From contig LANB01000001.1 of assembly GCA_000964245.1 (NCBI GenBank), positions 2,848,501-2,912,500 on the forward strand: 64,000 bases of DNA. Reading direction: 5' to 3'. The notes below the pieces were generated by a model that was not told the origin of the DNA, did not search any database, and saw only the letters and a program-made list of their open reading frames with translations. Positions 48,504-57,654 of this stretch are shown one piece after another. Every line of letters starts with the position of its first letter. Position 1 is the first letter of the stretch. Both the position numbers and the translations under genes were made by a program. Origin of the DNA: Cellvibrionaceae bacterium 1162T.S.0a.05. GTDB lineage: Bacteria; Pseudomonadota; Gammaproteobacteria; Pseudomonadales; Cellvibrionaceae.

Positions 48504-48621
48504 GGGCGATTCCCTAAATTGGGTGACGGCAATAGTACTTGTCGCGCGCGAGCATTGTGCTGAGGACCGCGCGAGCTTGTTATTATGAATTACGTTTGAA
48601 AACGGTGGTTTTGGAAATTAT

Positions 48622-50247
48622 ATGTCAAAAATAGTCATTGCGATGGCGCAATTTAACCCCTTGGTGGGAGATATTGACGGAAACGCGGAAAAAATTATTG
48701 CTCTCGCGAAAAAGGCTGAGGGAAAAAATGCTGACGTTGTGGTTTTTCCTGAACTCAGCCTGTTGGGCTATCCACCCGAAGATCTTTTACTGAGACCGAG
48801 TTTAAACAAGCGTGTAGAGCGAGCACTTGAACGGATTTGTGCTGAAAAAGTACCTTTGATGATTGTACTGGGTTATCCAAAGCAAACCGGGGCAGGTCGT
48901 TTTAACCTTGCAGGTGTGATTGACAAGGGAAAGCTGATTTATGAATACGCCAAGCAATGCTTGCCGAATTATCAGGTTTTTGATGAATATCGATACTTCA
49001 CGCCGGGAAACACCGTGGGCTTGGTGCAATGCAAAGGCGTCAAATTGGGTATTTCTATTTGCGAAGATATATGGGATGGCGGCCCTTTAACCCAACTAAA
49101 AAACAGTGGTTCGGATTTAATGCTTAATCTAAATGGGTCGCCCTTTCACCAAAAAAAACAGGAACTTCGCCGTTCCCTGGTTGCCAAGCGAGCTCGTGAT
49201 CTGGATGTTCCTATCGTTTATGTGAACCAGGTCGGAGGGCAGGATGAGCTGGTTTTTGACGGTGGCTCGATGTTTGTAAATCGAAATGGCGAGGTGGTTG
49301 GTGGTTTACCCCAATTTGAAGAAGATCTCCTGTGCGCAGAGTTCAATACAGATCAGCACGATATTGTCAGCGCAGAGCGCCCACAAAAATTAAATGACGA
49401 CCCGCTCGCGGATATCTATCAAGCCCTGGTCTTGGGGGTGCGCGACTATGTGAATAAAAACCATTTTAAAGGTGTTGTTCTGGGCTTGTCGGGCGGTATC
49501 GATTCCGCTTTGACACTCGCCATTGCGGCCGATGCCCTGGGCCCTGAGCGTGTCGAGGCAGTGATGATGCCTTTTACTTACACCTCTGACCTAAGTAAAA
49601 ATGATGCGGAAGACGAAGCGAAACGTTTGGGCGTTAACTATCGTGTGATTGGTATTGAGCCTATGTATGAGGCTTTTATTCAGGCGCTTGAACCGGCTTT
49701 TGCCGGGCTGCCTAAAGATGCCACTGAGGAAAATATCCAGGCCCGCTCGCGTGGAATTTTGTTGATGGCCCTGTCCAATAAGCTTGGTTACCTGGTGCTC
49801 ACGACGGGTAATAAAAGTGAAATGGCGGTGGGCTATGCCACGCTCTACGGCGATATGGCGGGAGGCTTGGATGTATTAAAAGATGTACCCAAAACCACCG
49901 TGTTTGCGCTCTCTCGTTATCGCAATACCCTCGGAGAGGTAATCCCCGAATCGGTAATTACGCGCCCGCCTTCAGCGGAGCTAGCGCCAGATCAAAAAGA
50001 TGAAGACTCATTGCCGCCCTACGATATTCTCGATCAGATACTCCATAAATATATCGAAGAGGATGCCAGTGCCGAGGCCATTATTGCCGAAGGTTTTGAA
50101 AAGGAGGTGGTCTATAAAGTGTTAAGGTTGGTGGATATCAATGAATATAAGCGTCGCCAGGCACCCATTGGAATCCGTATCAGTGAGCGCGCCTTTGGTA
50201 AGGACCGTCGTTATCCGATAACCAATGGTTGGAAGATTGGAGACTAG
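48622..50247 (+). CDS. nadE: Glutamine-dependent NAD+ synthetase
   Basis: 541 aa. The N-terminal nitrilase-like glutaminase has the Glu-Lys-Cys triad region (FPELSLLGYPPEDLL; ISICEDIW with the Cys). The C-terminal ATP-pyrophosphatase domain has GLSGGIDSALTLAIA. It amidates nicotinic acid adenine dinucleotide to NAD+. It stands alone with a terminator-like inverted repeat beginning at its stop codon. Confidence 0.97.
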   Translation: MSKIVIAMAQFNPLVGDIDGNAEKIIALAKKAEGKNADVVVFPELSLLGYPPEDLLLRPSLNKRVERALERICAEKVPLMIVLGYPKQTGAGRFNLAGVIDKGKLIYEYAKQCLPNYQVFDEYRYFTPGNTVGLVQCKGVKLGISICEDIWDGGPLTQLKNSGSDLMLNLNGSPFHQKKQELRRSLVAKRARDLDVPIVYVNQVGGQDELVFDGGSMFVNRNGEVVGGLPQFEEDLLCAEFNTDQHDIVSAERPQKLNDDPLADIYQALVLGVRDYVNKNHFKGVVLGLSGGIDSALTLAIAADALGPERVEAVMMPFTYTSDLSKNDAEDEAKRLGVNYRVIGIEPMYEAFIQALEPAFAGLPKDATEENIQARSRGILLMALSNKLGYLVLTTGNKSEMAVGYATLYGDMAGGLDVLKDVPKTTVFALSRYRNTLGEVIPESVITRPPSAELAPDQKDEDSLPPYDILDQILHKYIEEDASAEAIIAEGFEKEVVYKVLRLVDINEYKRRQAPIGIRISERAFGKDRRYPITNGWKIGD

Positions 50248-50290
50248 CAGGCTGTTGAAAATGCCTGGAATGGCTTTTTCAACAGCCTGC
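50247..50290. terminator. 15-base perfect inverted repeat between nadE and bamD
   Basis: GCAGGCTGTTGAAAA (50247-50261) pairs with TTTTCAACAGCCTGC (50276-50290) around a 14-base loop, starting at the last base of the nadE stop. It serves the convergent nadE and bamD genes. Similar GGCTGTTGAAAAA-type palindromes occur scattered in other gammaproteobacteria, so it may be a dispersed repeat used as terminator. Confidence 0.75.
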
Positions 50291-50330
50291 CCGGTGACAA
50301 CTACGAAATTTCTGGTTCGAGGGTCTGGTT

Positions 50331-51233
50331 TTAAGGTCTGGGTGCCTCGAATGCCTCGGTTTTGCCAAAGAAGGGGTCGTAAATGTTGCGTGTGTCGTAC
50401 GCAATAGTTTGGTCTTTATCAAATAAACCCAGAGTGACATAGCTGACCCAACTGCGCTTTTCCAGTTTGCCGAAGTTGTGGTCAAAACTTCCGTCGGCTT
50501 TAAGTGCGGGGTGATCGGGGTAGTTAGTCGCCAATACCTTGATGGCATCCTGGGATAACTCGACCATCTCCATTAAGTGATAAGCTTGTGCCATTACCGC
50601 CAGACCATCCGGCACCGCAGGCGTACTCTGGAAATTTTCTACAACATAGCGACCTCGGTTTGCCGCAGCCAGGTAGGCGCCACGTTTGAAATAATAGTTG
50701 GCAACGTGGATTTCGTAACGCGCCAGCATATTACGCAGGAAAATCATACGTTTTTGCGCGTCGAGCGCGTAAATACTGTCGGGGTAGCGCGCTAGTAGCT
50801 GGGCAAAATAGCCGAACGCTTCGCGCGCTGTACCCGGGTCGCGGCGGGTCACGTCGGTGGGCAGAACTGAAAACAGGGCCGTATCGTTGTGGAAACTGGC
50901 AATGCCGCGCATATAAAACGCGTAGTCGACATCACTGTGTTGGGGATGGAGGCGAATAAAACGGTCGCATGCCGCAATCACCGATTCATATTCAGAGATT
51001 TTGAAATAGGCGTAAATTAATTCGAGTTGCGCATGTTCGGCATAGGGCCCAAAAGGATAATGCTCTTCCAGCAGCTGTAAGTACTCCACGGCACTGGTGT
51101 AATTCTTGCGCTCAAGGGCTGCAAGTGCCTTGTTGTAAATGGCCTGTTCGCTGCCTGTTTCGGCTTTTTCATTCGATGAGCACGCGCTCAAAACAATCAG
51201 GGCTGCGGCCAGCAGCGCGTAAAACACTCTCAT
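50331..51233 (-). CDS. bamD: Outer-membrane assembly lipoprotein BamD
   Basis: 300 aa from ATG 51233 (frame extends to 51281 without support). A lipoprotein signal ends in LSAC|SS. TPR-like helical repeats fill the rest (AALERKNYTSAVEYLQLLEEHYPFGPYAEHA in segments; DYAFYMRGIA). BamD recruits BamA substrates for outer-membrane insertion and is essential. It is divergent from rluD, as in most gammaproteobacteria. It is longer than E. coli BamD (245 aa), with an extra C-terminal region. Confidence 0.95.
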   Translation of the reverse strand: MRVFYALLAAALIVLSACSSNEKAETGSEQAIYNKALAALERKNYTSAVEYLQLLEEHYPFGPYAEHAQLELIYAYFKISEYESVIAACDRFIRLHPQHSDVDYAFYMRGIASFHNDTALFSVLPTDVTRRDPGTAREAFGYFAQLLARYPDSIYALDAQKRMIFLRNMLARYEIHVANYYFKRGAYLAAANRGRYVVENFQSTPAVPDGLAVMAQAYHLMEMVELSQDAIKVLATNYPDHPALKADGSFDHNFGKLEKRSWVSYVTLGLFDKDQTIAYDTRNIYDPFFGKTEAFEAPRP

Positions 51234-51561
51234 TTGGGCACTCTTAATTTTGGTCGTAATTTTGGTAGTTCGGGTTTGCAAAGGGTTCTTTTTTCCGATT
51301 AAGGACTCTTTATCTATCCTGTTGAGGACTCTACATATATCCCGTTGAGGACTCTATATATATCCCGTTAAGGACTCTTTTGTCCCGTTAAAGGTTCTTG
51401 TATGCCGTTAAAGGCTCTTGCAACTCGTTTTACAGTGTTGCTTGCCTGTCTCACGGTTTCACCTTGGCGGCTTTATTCCTATAATCCGACAATGGCCGCA
51501 ATCGTGCGTAAATCAAGCGCAAAAGCGGGCGACAGTTTAGCCAGCCGTGAACACAAATACA
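51234..51561. other. bamD-rluD divergent promoter region
   Basis: 328 bases, mostly the six-copy array described at 51295-51418. The part from 51420 to 51561 has no clear promoter motif or gene; the frame starting at 51402 is a repeat-driven artefact. Confidence 0.5.
51295..51418. repeat. Six-copy degenerate CCCGTTRAGGACTCT array between bamD and rluD
   Basis: Related 15-mers start at 51295, 51318, 51341, 51364, 51384 and 51404: CCGATTAAGGACTCT, CCTGTTGAGGACTCT, CCCGTTGAGGACTCT, CCCGTTAAGGACTCT, CCCGTTAAAGGTTCT and GCCGTTAAAGGCTCT. Starts are 23, 23, 23, 20 and 20 bases apart, with AT-rich spacers such as ATATATAT. It fills the shared promoter region of bamD and rluD. Confidence 0.88.
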
Positions 51562-52533
51562 ATGTCATCCCCCATTTACGAACGCGCCGTCGTGGGCGTG
51601 CAGCAAGCAGGTAAGCGATTGGATCAAATCGCTGTCGAATTGTTCCCACAATTTTCCCGGGCACGTCTACAAACCTGGATTAAATCAGGCGAATTAACGG
51701 TCAATGGGCAGTCACTCAAGCAAACTGCGCGCTTGCACGGGGGTGAAGACGTCCAGATAAGTAGCGAGTTGCAGGAAGAGGGCGAGTGGTTGCCAGAGCA
51801 TATCGAGCTGGATATCCAGTTTGAGGATGCACACCTGCTGGTCTTGAATAAGCCCGCAGGGCTTGTGGTCCATCCGGCGGCGGGTAATTGGCAGGGAACC
51901 CTGTTGAATGGCCTTCTTGGCTATCACAGCTGTTTCGCCCAGTTACCGCGGGCTGGAATTGTGCATCGCCTGGACAAAGACACCAGTGGCTTGATGGTTG
52001 TTGCCAAAAGCCTTGAAGCCCAGAATGATCTGGTTAAGCAGCTGCAGGCGCGAACGGTCAAGCGGCAATACCGGGCATTTTCTATTGGTGGGCCGGATTC
52101 GAATGAGAGTATCGATGCGCCAATTGGCCGTCACCCGTCAATGAGAACCAAAATGGCGGTGCTAAAGCACGGTGGAAAGGAAGCCCTTACGCATGTGAAG
52201 GTTGCAGCCAAATGGGGCCTTTTCCGGAATCTGGAGCTTAAGTTGGAAACCGGCCGTACCCATCAGATCCGCGTGCATCTTGCCTGGCGAGGCTTTCCAC
52301 TCATAGGTGACCCGGTTTATGGGAAAAAACTGCCAGGCAAGGTAGCGCTTGGTGAGGCGTTGCGCCAGCAAGTTGAAGGCTTTCCTCGGCAGGCTTTGCA
52401 TGCAGAAAGGCTTGCACTTAAGCATCCTGTAAGTGCTGAACAACTCGAGTGGCACTGTGCAATACCAGACGATATGCAAGCACTGGAGGCGGCAATCCAG
52501 TCTGAGGGTAATCCTGGAGCAATCAAGGTATGA
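51562..52533 (+). CDS. rluD: 23S rRNA pseudouridine synthase RluD
   Basis: About 323 aa from ATG 51562; GTG 51547 is possible and neither has a good ribosome-binding site. An S4 RNA-binding domain (SRARLQTWIKSGELTVNG) precedes the synthase domain with catalytic Asp in HRLDKDTSGLMVVAK. RluD makes pseudouridines 1911, 1915 and 1917 of 23S rRNA. An ATGA overlap couples it to pgeF, the standard arrangement. Confidence 0.95.
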   Translation: MSSPIYERAVVGVQQAGKRLDQIAVELFPQFSRARLQTWIKSGELTVNGQSLKQTARLHGGEDVQISSELQEEGEWLPEHIELDIQFEDAHLLVLNKPAGLVVHPAAGNWQGTLLNGLLGYHSCFAQLPRAGIVHRLDKDTSGLMVVAKSLEAQNDLVKQLQARTVKRQYRAFSIGGPDSNESIDAPIGRHPSMRTKMAVLKHGGKEALTHVKVAAKWGLFRNLELKLETGRTHQIRVHLAWRGFPLIGDPVYGKKLPGKVALGEALRQQVEGFPRQALHAERLALKHPVSAEQLEWHCAIPDDMQALEAAIQSEGNPGAIKV

Positions 52534-53297
52534 CTTTCATCAGACCCGAATGGCCCGCGCCTTCATCAGTTCAATCCTTGATTACGACGCGGCGAGGCGG
52601 TGTCAGCCACAAACCTTTTGATGATTTCAATACCGCCCTTCATGTTGGTGATGACGAAGCAGCCGTACTTGAAAACCGGCGTCGGCTGCAGCAATTCATT
52701 GGTTGCGAACATATTCAGTGGCTCAATCAAGTCCATGGAACTGAGGTGCTGAGCATTGACGTAGCGTCTGCCACTGCGCTGGAAGCCGATGGGCTTGTTA
52801 CCAGGGTACCGGGCTTGGTCTGTGTCGTGCAAACCGCAGATTGTTTGCCGCTTTTGTTGTGTAATAAAGCTGGAACACAAGTCGCAGCCGTGCATGCGGG
52901 TTGGCGTGGGTTGGCCGCGGGGATAATCAGCAAGGCCTGCCAGCGCTTTGATCAATCATCGGAAATCCTTGCCTATTTCGGGCCAGCACTTTCAGTGAAA
53001 CATTTTGAGGTTGGTGAAGATGTTTATCAGGCTTTTGTTGGCTGGTCGAAACATCGGGGTATTACCCAGCGAGATTTACAGGAGCAATTTACTACCCTGG
53101 ATTCACCGACAGGGCAGCCCCAAAAATACAAGACAAATCTTTATGGGCTGGCTCGTTTGGAATTGAATAAATCCGGTGTGCAACATATTTATGGTGGTAA
53201 CGATTGCAGTTTTGAGCAGCGGGACTCTTTTTTCTCTTACCGCCGTGATGGAAGGACGGGGCGCATGGCCTCTTTAATCTGGCTCCAGCCCGAATAG
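52530..53297 (+). CDS. pgeF: Peptidoglycan editing factor PgeF (YfiH, multicopper laccase-like fold)
   Basis: 255 aa. Metal-binding His and Cys occur in NQVHGTEVL, QTADCLPLLL and AVHAGWRGLAAGI, with ending YRRDGRTGRMASLIWL, all PgeF/YfiH signatures. In E. coli the protein removes misincorporated L-Ser from peptidoglycan precursors; older notes call it a polyphenol oxidase. It overlaps rluD by 4 bases. Confidence 0.95.
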   Translation: MTFIRPEWPAPSSVQSLITTRRGGVSHKPFDDFNTALHVGDDEAAVLENRRRLQQFIGCEHIQWLNQVHGTEVLSIDVASATALEADGLVTRVPGLVCVVQTADCLPLLLCNKAGTQVAAVHAGWRGLAAGIISKACQRFDQSSEILAYFGPALSVKHFEVGEDVYQAFVGWSKHRGITQRDLQEQFTTLDSPTGQPQKYKTNLYGLARLELNKSGVQHIYGGNDCSFEQRDSFFSYRRDGRTGRMASLIWLQPE

Positions 53298-53322
53298 TTC
53301 GACCTGGAGCCCTGGAGAACTA
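53295..53322. terminator. Weak shared dyad between pgeF and the 53323 gene
   Basis: TAGTTC (53295-53300) and GAACTA (53317-53322) are complementary around a 16-base spacer that includes a GGAGCC/CTGG partial dyad. It fills the 25 bases between two convergent stop codons. There is no U-tract, so termination is uncertain. Confidence 0.35.
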
Positions 53323-53991
53323 TCAGGCAGTTTTATCGACGGACACAGAGTTCAGATACTCAAGAGAGCGCTTGCTCCACTTACGCATCAGCATTTTAAA
53401 ATCCCGCGTATTCGAGGCGCGGGTGGCGCGTAAGGGGCGGCTAAAACCGCGGTCGGCAGTTTCACGAGAGTCCTCAAGGTGCACCACCACCTTGCCATTT
53501 TTTGCATCGATGACTTGTAAGTCATAACGCGCATTTCCCGCAACAAATACGAGTGATTTGGTATTGATGGTGTCATCGGGCCCATAAATATTTAAACGTT
53601 GCAGTGTGGGGACGAAAACAAGGTCAGCTTCAGCGCGTGTGCCGACGACTTCAAAACGGCCCTCTTTTTCTACCGCAGCAAGTAACTCTTCATTCAGAAT
53701 GCGCGCGTAGCGAGCCAGTGTTTTTTTCTTGTAGTTTTTGCTGACATCCATTCTGTGGTCGCGCTCCCAATAACGGGAAAATTCTGCACTTGCTTCTTCA
53801 ATATAGACTTTTTTCAAATCACGTATATCTCGCGTGGTGTCAATCTTCACGGAATCAAAAAATTTGTGTTTTACTTCAACGAGGTGGTCAGTGGGTTCTG
53901 GTTGTCTGCCCTCAGGTTTGGGAGTGGCGAACGCAAAGGGCACAACCAGTGCCAACATGACTGCCAGGAGGGGGCGGCGAAAAGTAATCAT
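53323..53991 (-). CDS. Exported protein of unknown function
   Basis: 222 aa from ATG 53991, where GAGG lies eight bases upstream; an in-frame ATG at 54015 is less likely. A signal peptide (MITFRRPLLAVMLALVVPFAFA) precedes a mostly alpha/beta mature part with charged helices (RDIRDLKKVYIEEASAEFSRYW) and a domain that looks like the outer-membrane lipoprotein/DUF3313-type folds (EADLVFVPTLQRLNIYGP; ARYDLQVIDAKNGKVVVHLEDSR). I cannot name a family. No lipobox is present. It is convergent with pgeF. Confidence 0.65.
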   Translation of the reverse strand: MITFRRPLLAVMLALVVPFAFATPKPEGRQPEPTDHLVEVKHKFFDSVKIDTTRDIRDLKKVYIEEASAEFSRYWERDHRMDVSKNYKKKTLARYARILNEELLAAVEKEGRFEVVGTRAEADLVFVPTLQRLNIYGPDDTINTKSLVFVAGNARYDLQVIDAKNGKVVVHLEDSRETADRGFSRPLRATRASNTRDFKMLMRKWSKRSLEYLNSVSVDKTA

Positions 53992-54233
53992 ATTAGTAAC
54001 CTCTTTCGTCTTCATTCGCTAATTGATACGGCTTGAGTCAACATCAGGGTGCACAACTTTGACCTGTACTCCCTTGTTTTTATCCTCAAGGCCCTAATAT
54101 TGTTTCACAGTTGTGAGGTATTTCCGTCATTCTTACACTTTTTAACAAGTGCTCACAGCTTTGGGTAAGGTACCCATAACGCATAAATCGAGTAACAACG
54201 GCTTATTGACGAAGGTTTTACAGGAAACACAGT

Positions 54234-56873
54234 ATGCGAATTGACCGTTTAACGAATCAGCTTCAGGTGGCCCTCTCCGATGCGCAGTCTCTCGCAGTCG
54301 GTCGCGACCACAATCAATTGGAGCCTTTACATTTGCTACAGGCGATGTTGGATCAGCAGCGCGGTGCTGTGCGTCCGCTGTTGTCGCAAGCGGGTTTTGA
54401 TGTCGCCGGTCTGCGTAATGCCTTAACCAAGGAGTTGGAAAATTTACCCCGTATTCAAAATCCAACGGGTGATGTCGGCATGTCTCCAGAGATGGGGCGT
54501 TTGTTAAATTTAGCTGACAAGCATGCTCAGAAAAGTGGCGATAAATTTATTTCCAGCGAAAGTTTTTTGCTTGCTGCGCTTGAGGACAGGAATAATGCTC
54601 TGGCAAAACTCTTGTCGCAATTTGGCAACAAGGATGCGCTCAAGGCGGCCGTCGATAAAGTGCGTGGTGGGGAAACGGTGGATAATCCTGATGCCGAAGA
54701 AAACCGCCAGGCACTGGAAAAATACACACTTGACCTGACTGCACGCGCAGAAGCAGGCAAGCTGGACCCGGTTATCGGCCGCGACGATGAAATTCGCCGA
54801 ACCGTACAAGTATTGCAACGTCGTACCAAAAATAATCCCGTATTAATAGGCGAGCCCGGTGTTGGTAAAACGGCAATTGTTGAAGGGCTTGCCCAGCGTA
54901 TTATTAATGGCGAAGTGCCGGAAGGTTTGAAAAACAAACGTTTACTGTCTCTCGACCTTGGGGCTTTGCTCGCAGGCGCCAAATATCGTGGCGAATTTGA
55001 AGAACGTCTAAAAGCGGTATTGAATGAACTGTCCAAACAGGAAGGGCGCATTATTTTATTTATAGATGAGCTTCACACCATGGTTGGTGCGGGTAAAAGT
55101 GATGGTGCACTTGATGCGGGTAATATGTTAAAGCCCGCGCTTGCGCGCGGTGAATTGCATTGCGTGGGCGCAACCACCTTGGATGAATACCGCCAATACA
55201 TTGAAAAAGATGCAGCGTTGGAGCGACGCTTTCAGAAAGTTTTGGTCGATGAGCCCACGGAAGAAGACACCATCGCAATTTTACGTGGCCTTAAGGAACG
55301 TTACGAAGTTCATCATGGCGTCGATATTACGGATGCGGCCATTATCGCCGCCGCAAAATTATCACAGCGCTACATTACTGATCGCCAATTACCTGACAAG
55401 GCGATTGATTTGATTGACGAAGCCGCCAGTCGGATCCGGATGGAGATCGATTCCAAACCGGAAGAGATGGATAAGTTGGAACGCCGCTTGATTCAATTAA
55501 AAATTGAGCGCGAGGCTGTGAAAAAAGATACTGATGTCGCGTCGAAAGAGCGATTACAAAAAATCGATGAGCAAATCACTGAAAACGAAAAAGCTTATGC
55601 AGACCTCGACGAAATCTGGCGAGCGGAAAAGATGGCTTTGCAGGGTTCACACGAGATCAAGAGTACACTTGAGCAAGCGCGGCTCGATCTTGAAGCTGCG
55701 CGACGTGCCGGGGACCTGGCGCGTATGTCAGAACTGCAGTACGGCATAATCCCGGAGCTTGAAAAACAGTTGGATATGGCCGGACAAGCAGAAATGCATG
55801 AAATGAAACTGCTGCGTAATAAAGTTAGCGATGAGGAAATTGCCGAAGTTGTTTCCAAATGGACGGGTATTCCGGTGTCCAAAATGCTTGAAGGTGAGCG
55901 CGATAAATTGCTGCGCATGGAAGACGAATTACACAAGCGCGTCGTCGGCCAAAAAGAGGCCGTGACGGCAGTTGCCAATGCAGTGCGCCGGGCGCGCGCG
56001 GGATTGTCTGACCCCAATCGTCCAAATGGCTCCTTTCTCTTTTTGGGGCCAACTGGTGTGGGTAAAACAGAGTTGTGTAAAACCCTGGCCGAGTTTTTGT
56101 TCGACAGTGTCGATGCGCTTGTACGTATCGATATGTCTGAATTTATGGAAAAGCATTCCGTTGCCCGTTTGATTGGTGCACCGCCAGGGTATGTGGGTTA
56201 CGAAGAGGGCGGTTATCTAACGGAAGCGGTGCGCAGAAAACCGTATTCTGTTGTGCTGCTTGATGAGATCGAGAAGGCTCATCCGGACGTCTTTAATATT
56301 CTTTTGCAAGTGTTGGACGATGGCCGGCTTACAGATGGACAAGGTCGCACGGTTGATTTTCGCAATACCGTTGTGGTGATGACCTCCAATTTGGGGTCGT
56401 CAGCAATTCAGGAAATCGAGGAAAACCGCGCCTACGATAGTATCAGTTTTGATGGCGAAATTGATGGCGAAGAGCTGAACAAGCATAAGTATCAGGCGAT
56501 GAAAGAGGCGGTGATGAGTGTTGTCGCTGATCATTTTCGCCCCGAGTTTATTAACCGTGTTGATGAGTCGGTGGTCTTTCATCCGCTGGGTAAAGAGCAG
56601 ATTACCGGCATTGCGAAAATTCAGTTAACGATATTGATCAAGCGCTTGGCCGAGCAGGATTTACGTCTGAAAATATCGTCAGAAGTGATGAGCAGAATTG
56701 CCGAAGCCGGTTATGACCCGGTGTACGGTGCACGGCCGCTGAAAAGGACCATTCAGCACTTGTTGGAAAACCCTTTGGCAGAAGACGTGTTGGCCGGGAA
56801 ATTTAAACCCGGAAACAGTGTTCGCGCGGTGATGAATGGGGAGAGGATTGAGTTCGAAGTGACGGAGTCGTAA
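54234..56873 (+). CDS. clpB: ATP-dependent disaggregase ClpB
   Basis: 879 aa with the full ClpB layout. There is an N-terminal Clp-N domain ([21 protein letters not shown]), first AAA+ (GEPGVGKT, about residue 205), a coiled-coil M domain (about 400-525) and second AAA+ (GPTGVGKT, about 605; [12 protein letters not shown]). ClpB rescues aggregated proteins with DnaK. I find no convincing heat-shock (sigma-32) promoter in the 218 bases upstream, only an isolated CCCATA near 54171. A bidirectional terminator follows. Confidence 0.97.
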   Translation: MRIDRLTNQLQVALSDAQSLAVGRDHNQLEPLHLLQAMLDQQRGAVRPLLSQAGFDVAGLRNALTKELENLPRIQNPTGDVGMSPEMGRLLNLADKHAQKSGDKFISSESFLLAALEDRNNALAKLLSQFGNKDALKAAVDKVRGGETVDNPDAEENRQALEKYTLDLTARAEAGKLDPVIGRDDEIRRTVQVLQRRTKNNPVLIGEPGVGKTAIVEGLAQRIINGEVPEGLKNKRLLSLDLGALLAGAKYRGEFEERLKAVLNELSKQEGRIILFIDELHTMVGAGKSDGALDAGNMLKPALARGELHCVGATTLDEYRQYIEKDAALERRFQKVLVDEPTEEDTIAILRGLKERYEVHHGVDITDAAIIAAAKLSQRYITDRQLPDKAIDLIDEAASRIRMEIDSKPEEMDKLERRLIQLKIEREAVKKDTDVASKERLQKIDEQITENEKAYADLDEIWRAEKMALQGSHEIKSTLEQARLDLEAARRAGDLARMSELQYGIIPELEKQLDMAGQAEMHEMKLLRNKVSDEEIAEVVSKWTGIPVSKMLEGERDKLLRMEDELHKRVVGQKEAVTAVANAVRRARAGLSDPNRPNGSFLFLGPTGVGKTELCKTLAEFLFDSVDALVRIDMSEFMEKHSVARLIGAPPGYVGYEEGGYLTEAVRRKPYSVVLLDEIEKAHPDVFNILLQVLDDGRLTDGQGRTVDFRNTVVVMTSNLGSSAIQEIEENRAYDSISFDGEIDGEELNKHKYQAMKEAVMSVVADHFRPEFINRVDESVVFHPLGKEQITGIAKIQLTILIKRLAEQDLRLKISSEVMSRIAEAGYDPVYGARPLKRTIQHLLENPLAEDVLAGKFKPGNSVRAVMNGERIEFEVTES

Positions 56874-56890
56874 GAGCTCGTACGGGAAAT

Positions 56891-56921
56891 AAAAAAAGCG
56901 TGCTATGAGCACGCTTTTTTT
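56891..56921. terminator. Symmetric terminator shared by clpB and the DUF4124 gene
   Basis: AAAAAAAGCGTGCT and AGCACGCTTTTTTT are perfectly complementary around a 3-base loop. The A and T runs on both sides let it terminate transcription from either direction. It is 17 bases after clpB and 27 bases after the DUF4124 stop. Confidence 0.92.
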
Positions 56922-56948
56922 GTGGAGTCAGAAGAAAAAGCTTAACCC

Positions 56949-57401
56949 TCAGTTGCAGGTATCTGCAATAACTTTTTGGGTTGTATTGATCTCGGCCTGT
57001 ACTTCTTCAATTGACAAGTATTTGGTTGACCCATCAGGTTGTTGCATACGAATCCGTCCGGGTTTTTGCAGTGTGGCGAGACGTTGTCTCTCTTCCTTAC
57101 ACATTGCCTCTTTACGCGCTTGCATTTCAGGAGACAATTGGGGCTTGGGGGCTTCTTGTTCGGCTGTCTCTTCGCTGCTGCCTGCAGGGCTTGAGGCAGA
57201 AGCCTCGTCACCGCCACCAACACTTGGTCCGCCGGCTTTTACCAGCACGGCCTCAACACCTGCGGGGGGTGTGGCGCCATAATTAACGCCACCATCCTCT
57301 CCAACCCAGCGGTAAACTGCGTTTTGAGCGAATACGGCTGGCCCTGCCAATAGCAGGCAAAGCGTGGCTCCGGCTAAGTAGAGTTTCTTATTTGTTCTCA
57401 T
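56949..57401 (-). CDS. Small exported DUF4124-domain protein
   Basis: 150 aa. The signal peptide ends LLAGPAVFAQ. The mature N-terminus YRWVGEDGGVNYGATPPAG is the DUF4124 motif. The rest is Glu/Gln-rich with two Cys (EAMCKEERQ; DTCN). Such proteins are common in gammaproteobacteria and of unknown role. It is convergent with clpB. Confidence 0.8.
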   Translation of the reverse strand: MRTNKKLYLAGATLCLLLAGPAVFAQNAVYRWVGEDGGVNYGATPPAGVEAVLVKAGGPSVGGGDEASASSPAGSSEETAEQEAPKPQLSPEMQARKEAMCKEERQRLATLQKPGRIRMQQPDGSTKYLSIEEVQAEINTTQKVIADTCN

Positions 57402-57448
57402 TCTGTTTACCTGCTTCTTAATACCTGTTTTTTCGTGCGACTTTCTAT

Positions 57449-57472
57449 CACTCTCACTCTCACTCTCACTCT
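57449..57472. repeat. Short CACTCT simple repeat
   Basis: Four copies of the hexamer CACTCT-type unit form a microsatellite 50-70 bases upstream of the DUF4124 start. It could change length by slippage. Confidence 0.75.
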
Positions 57473-57654
57473 ATCACTTCTAACCAAGGCGGCGGCGTTC
57501 TGTGCGCCCTGGCGTGAGCAATAGACAGTTTGGGCAATTGTCCGAACATGGGGCTGAATTGATGCTGAACGGATCAAACTGTCGCCCATATTTGATCAAA
57601 AGTATATACAAAAATTCAAGTGAAAGCCGGTCAGGGTCTTCATTCCCGGCGATT

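Noticed and set aside
51402..51614. Plus-strand frame overlapping the rluD start
   Set aside because: Its first codons are the degenerate repeat array, and it runs through the rluD start in another frame. Coding use is unlike its neighbours.
54016..54233. Heat-shock (sigma-32) promoter before clpB
   Set aside because: CTTGAA and CCCCAT elements were sought at proper spacing; only an isolated CCCATA near 54171 was found.
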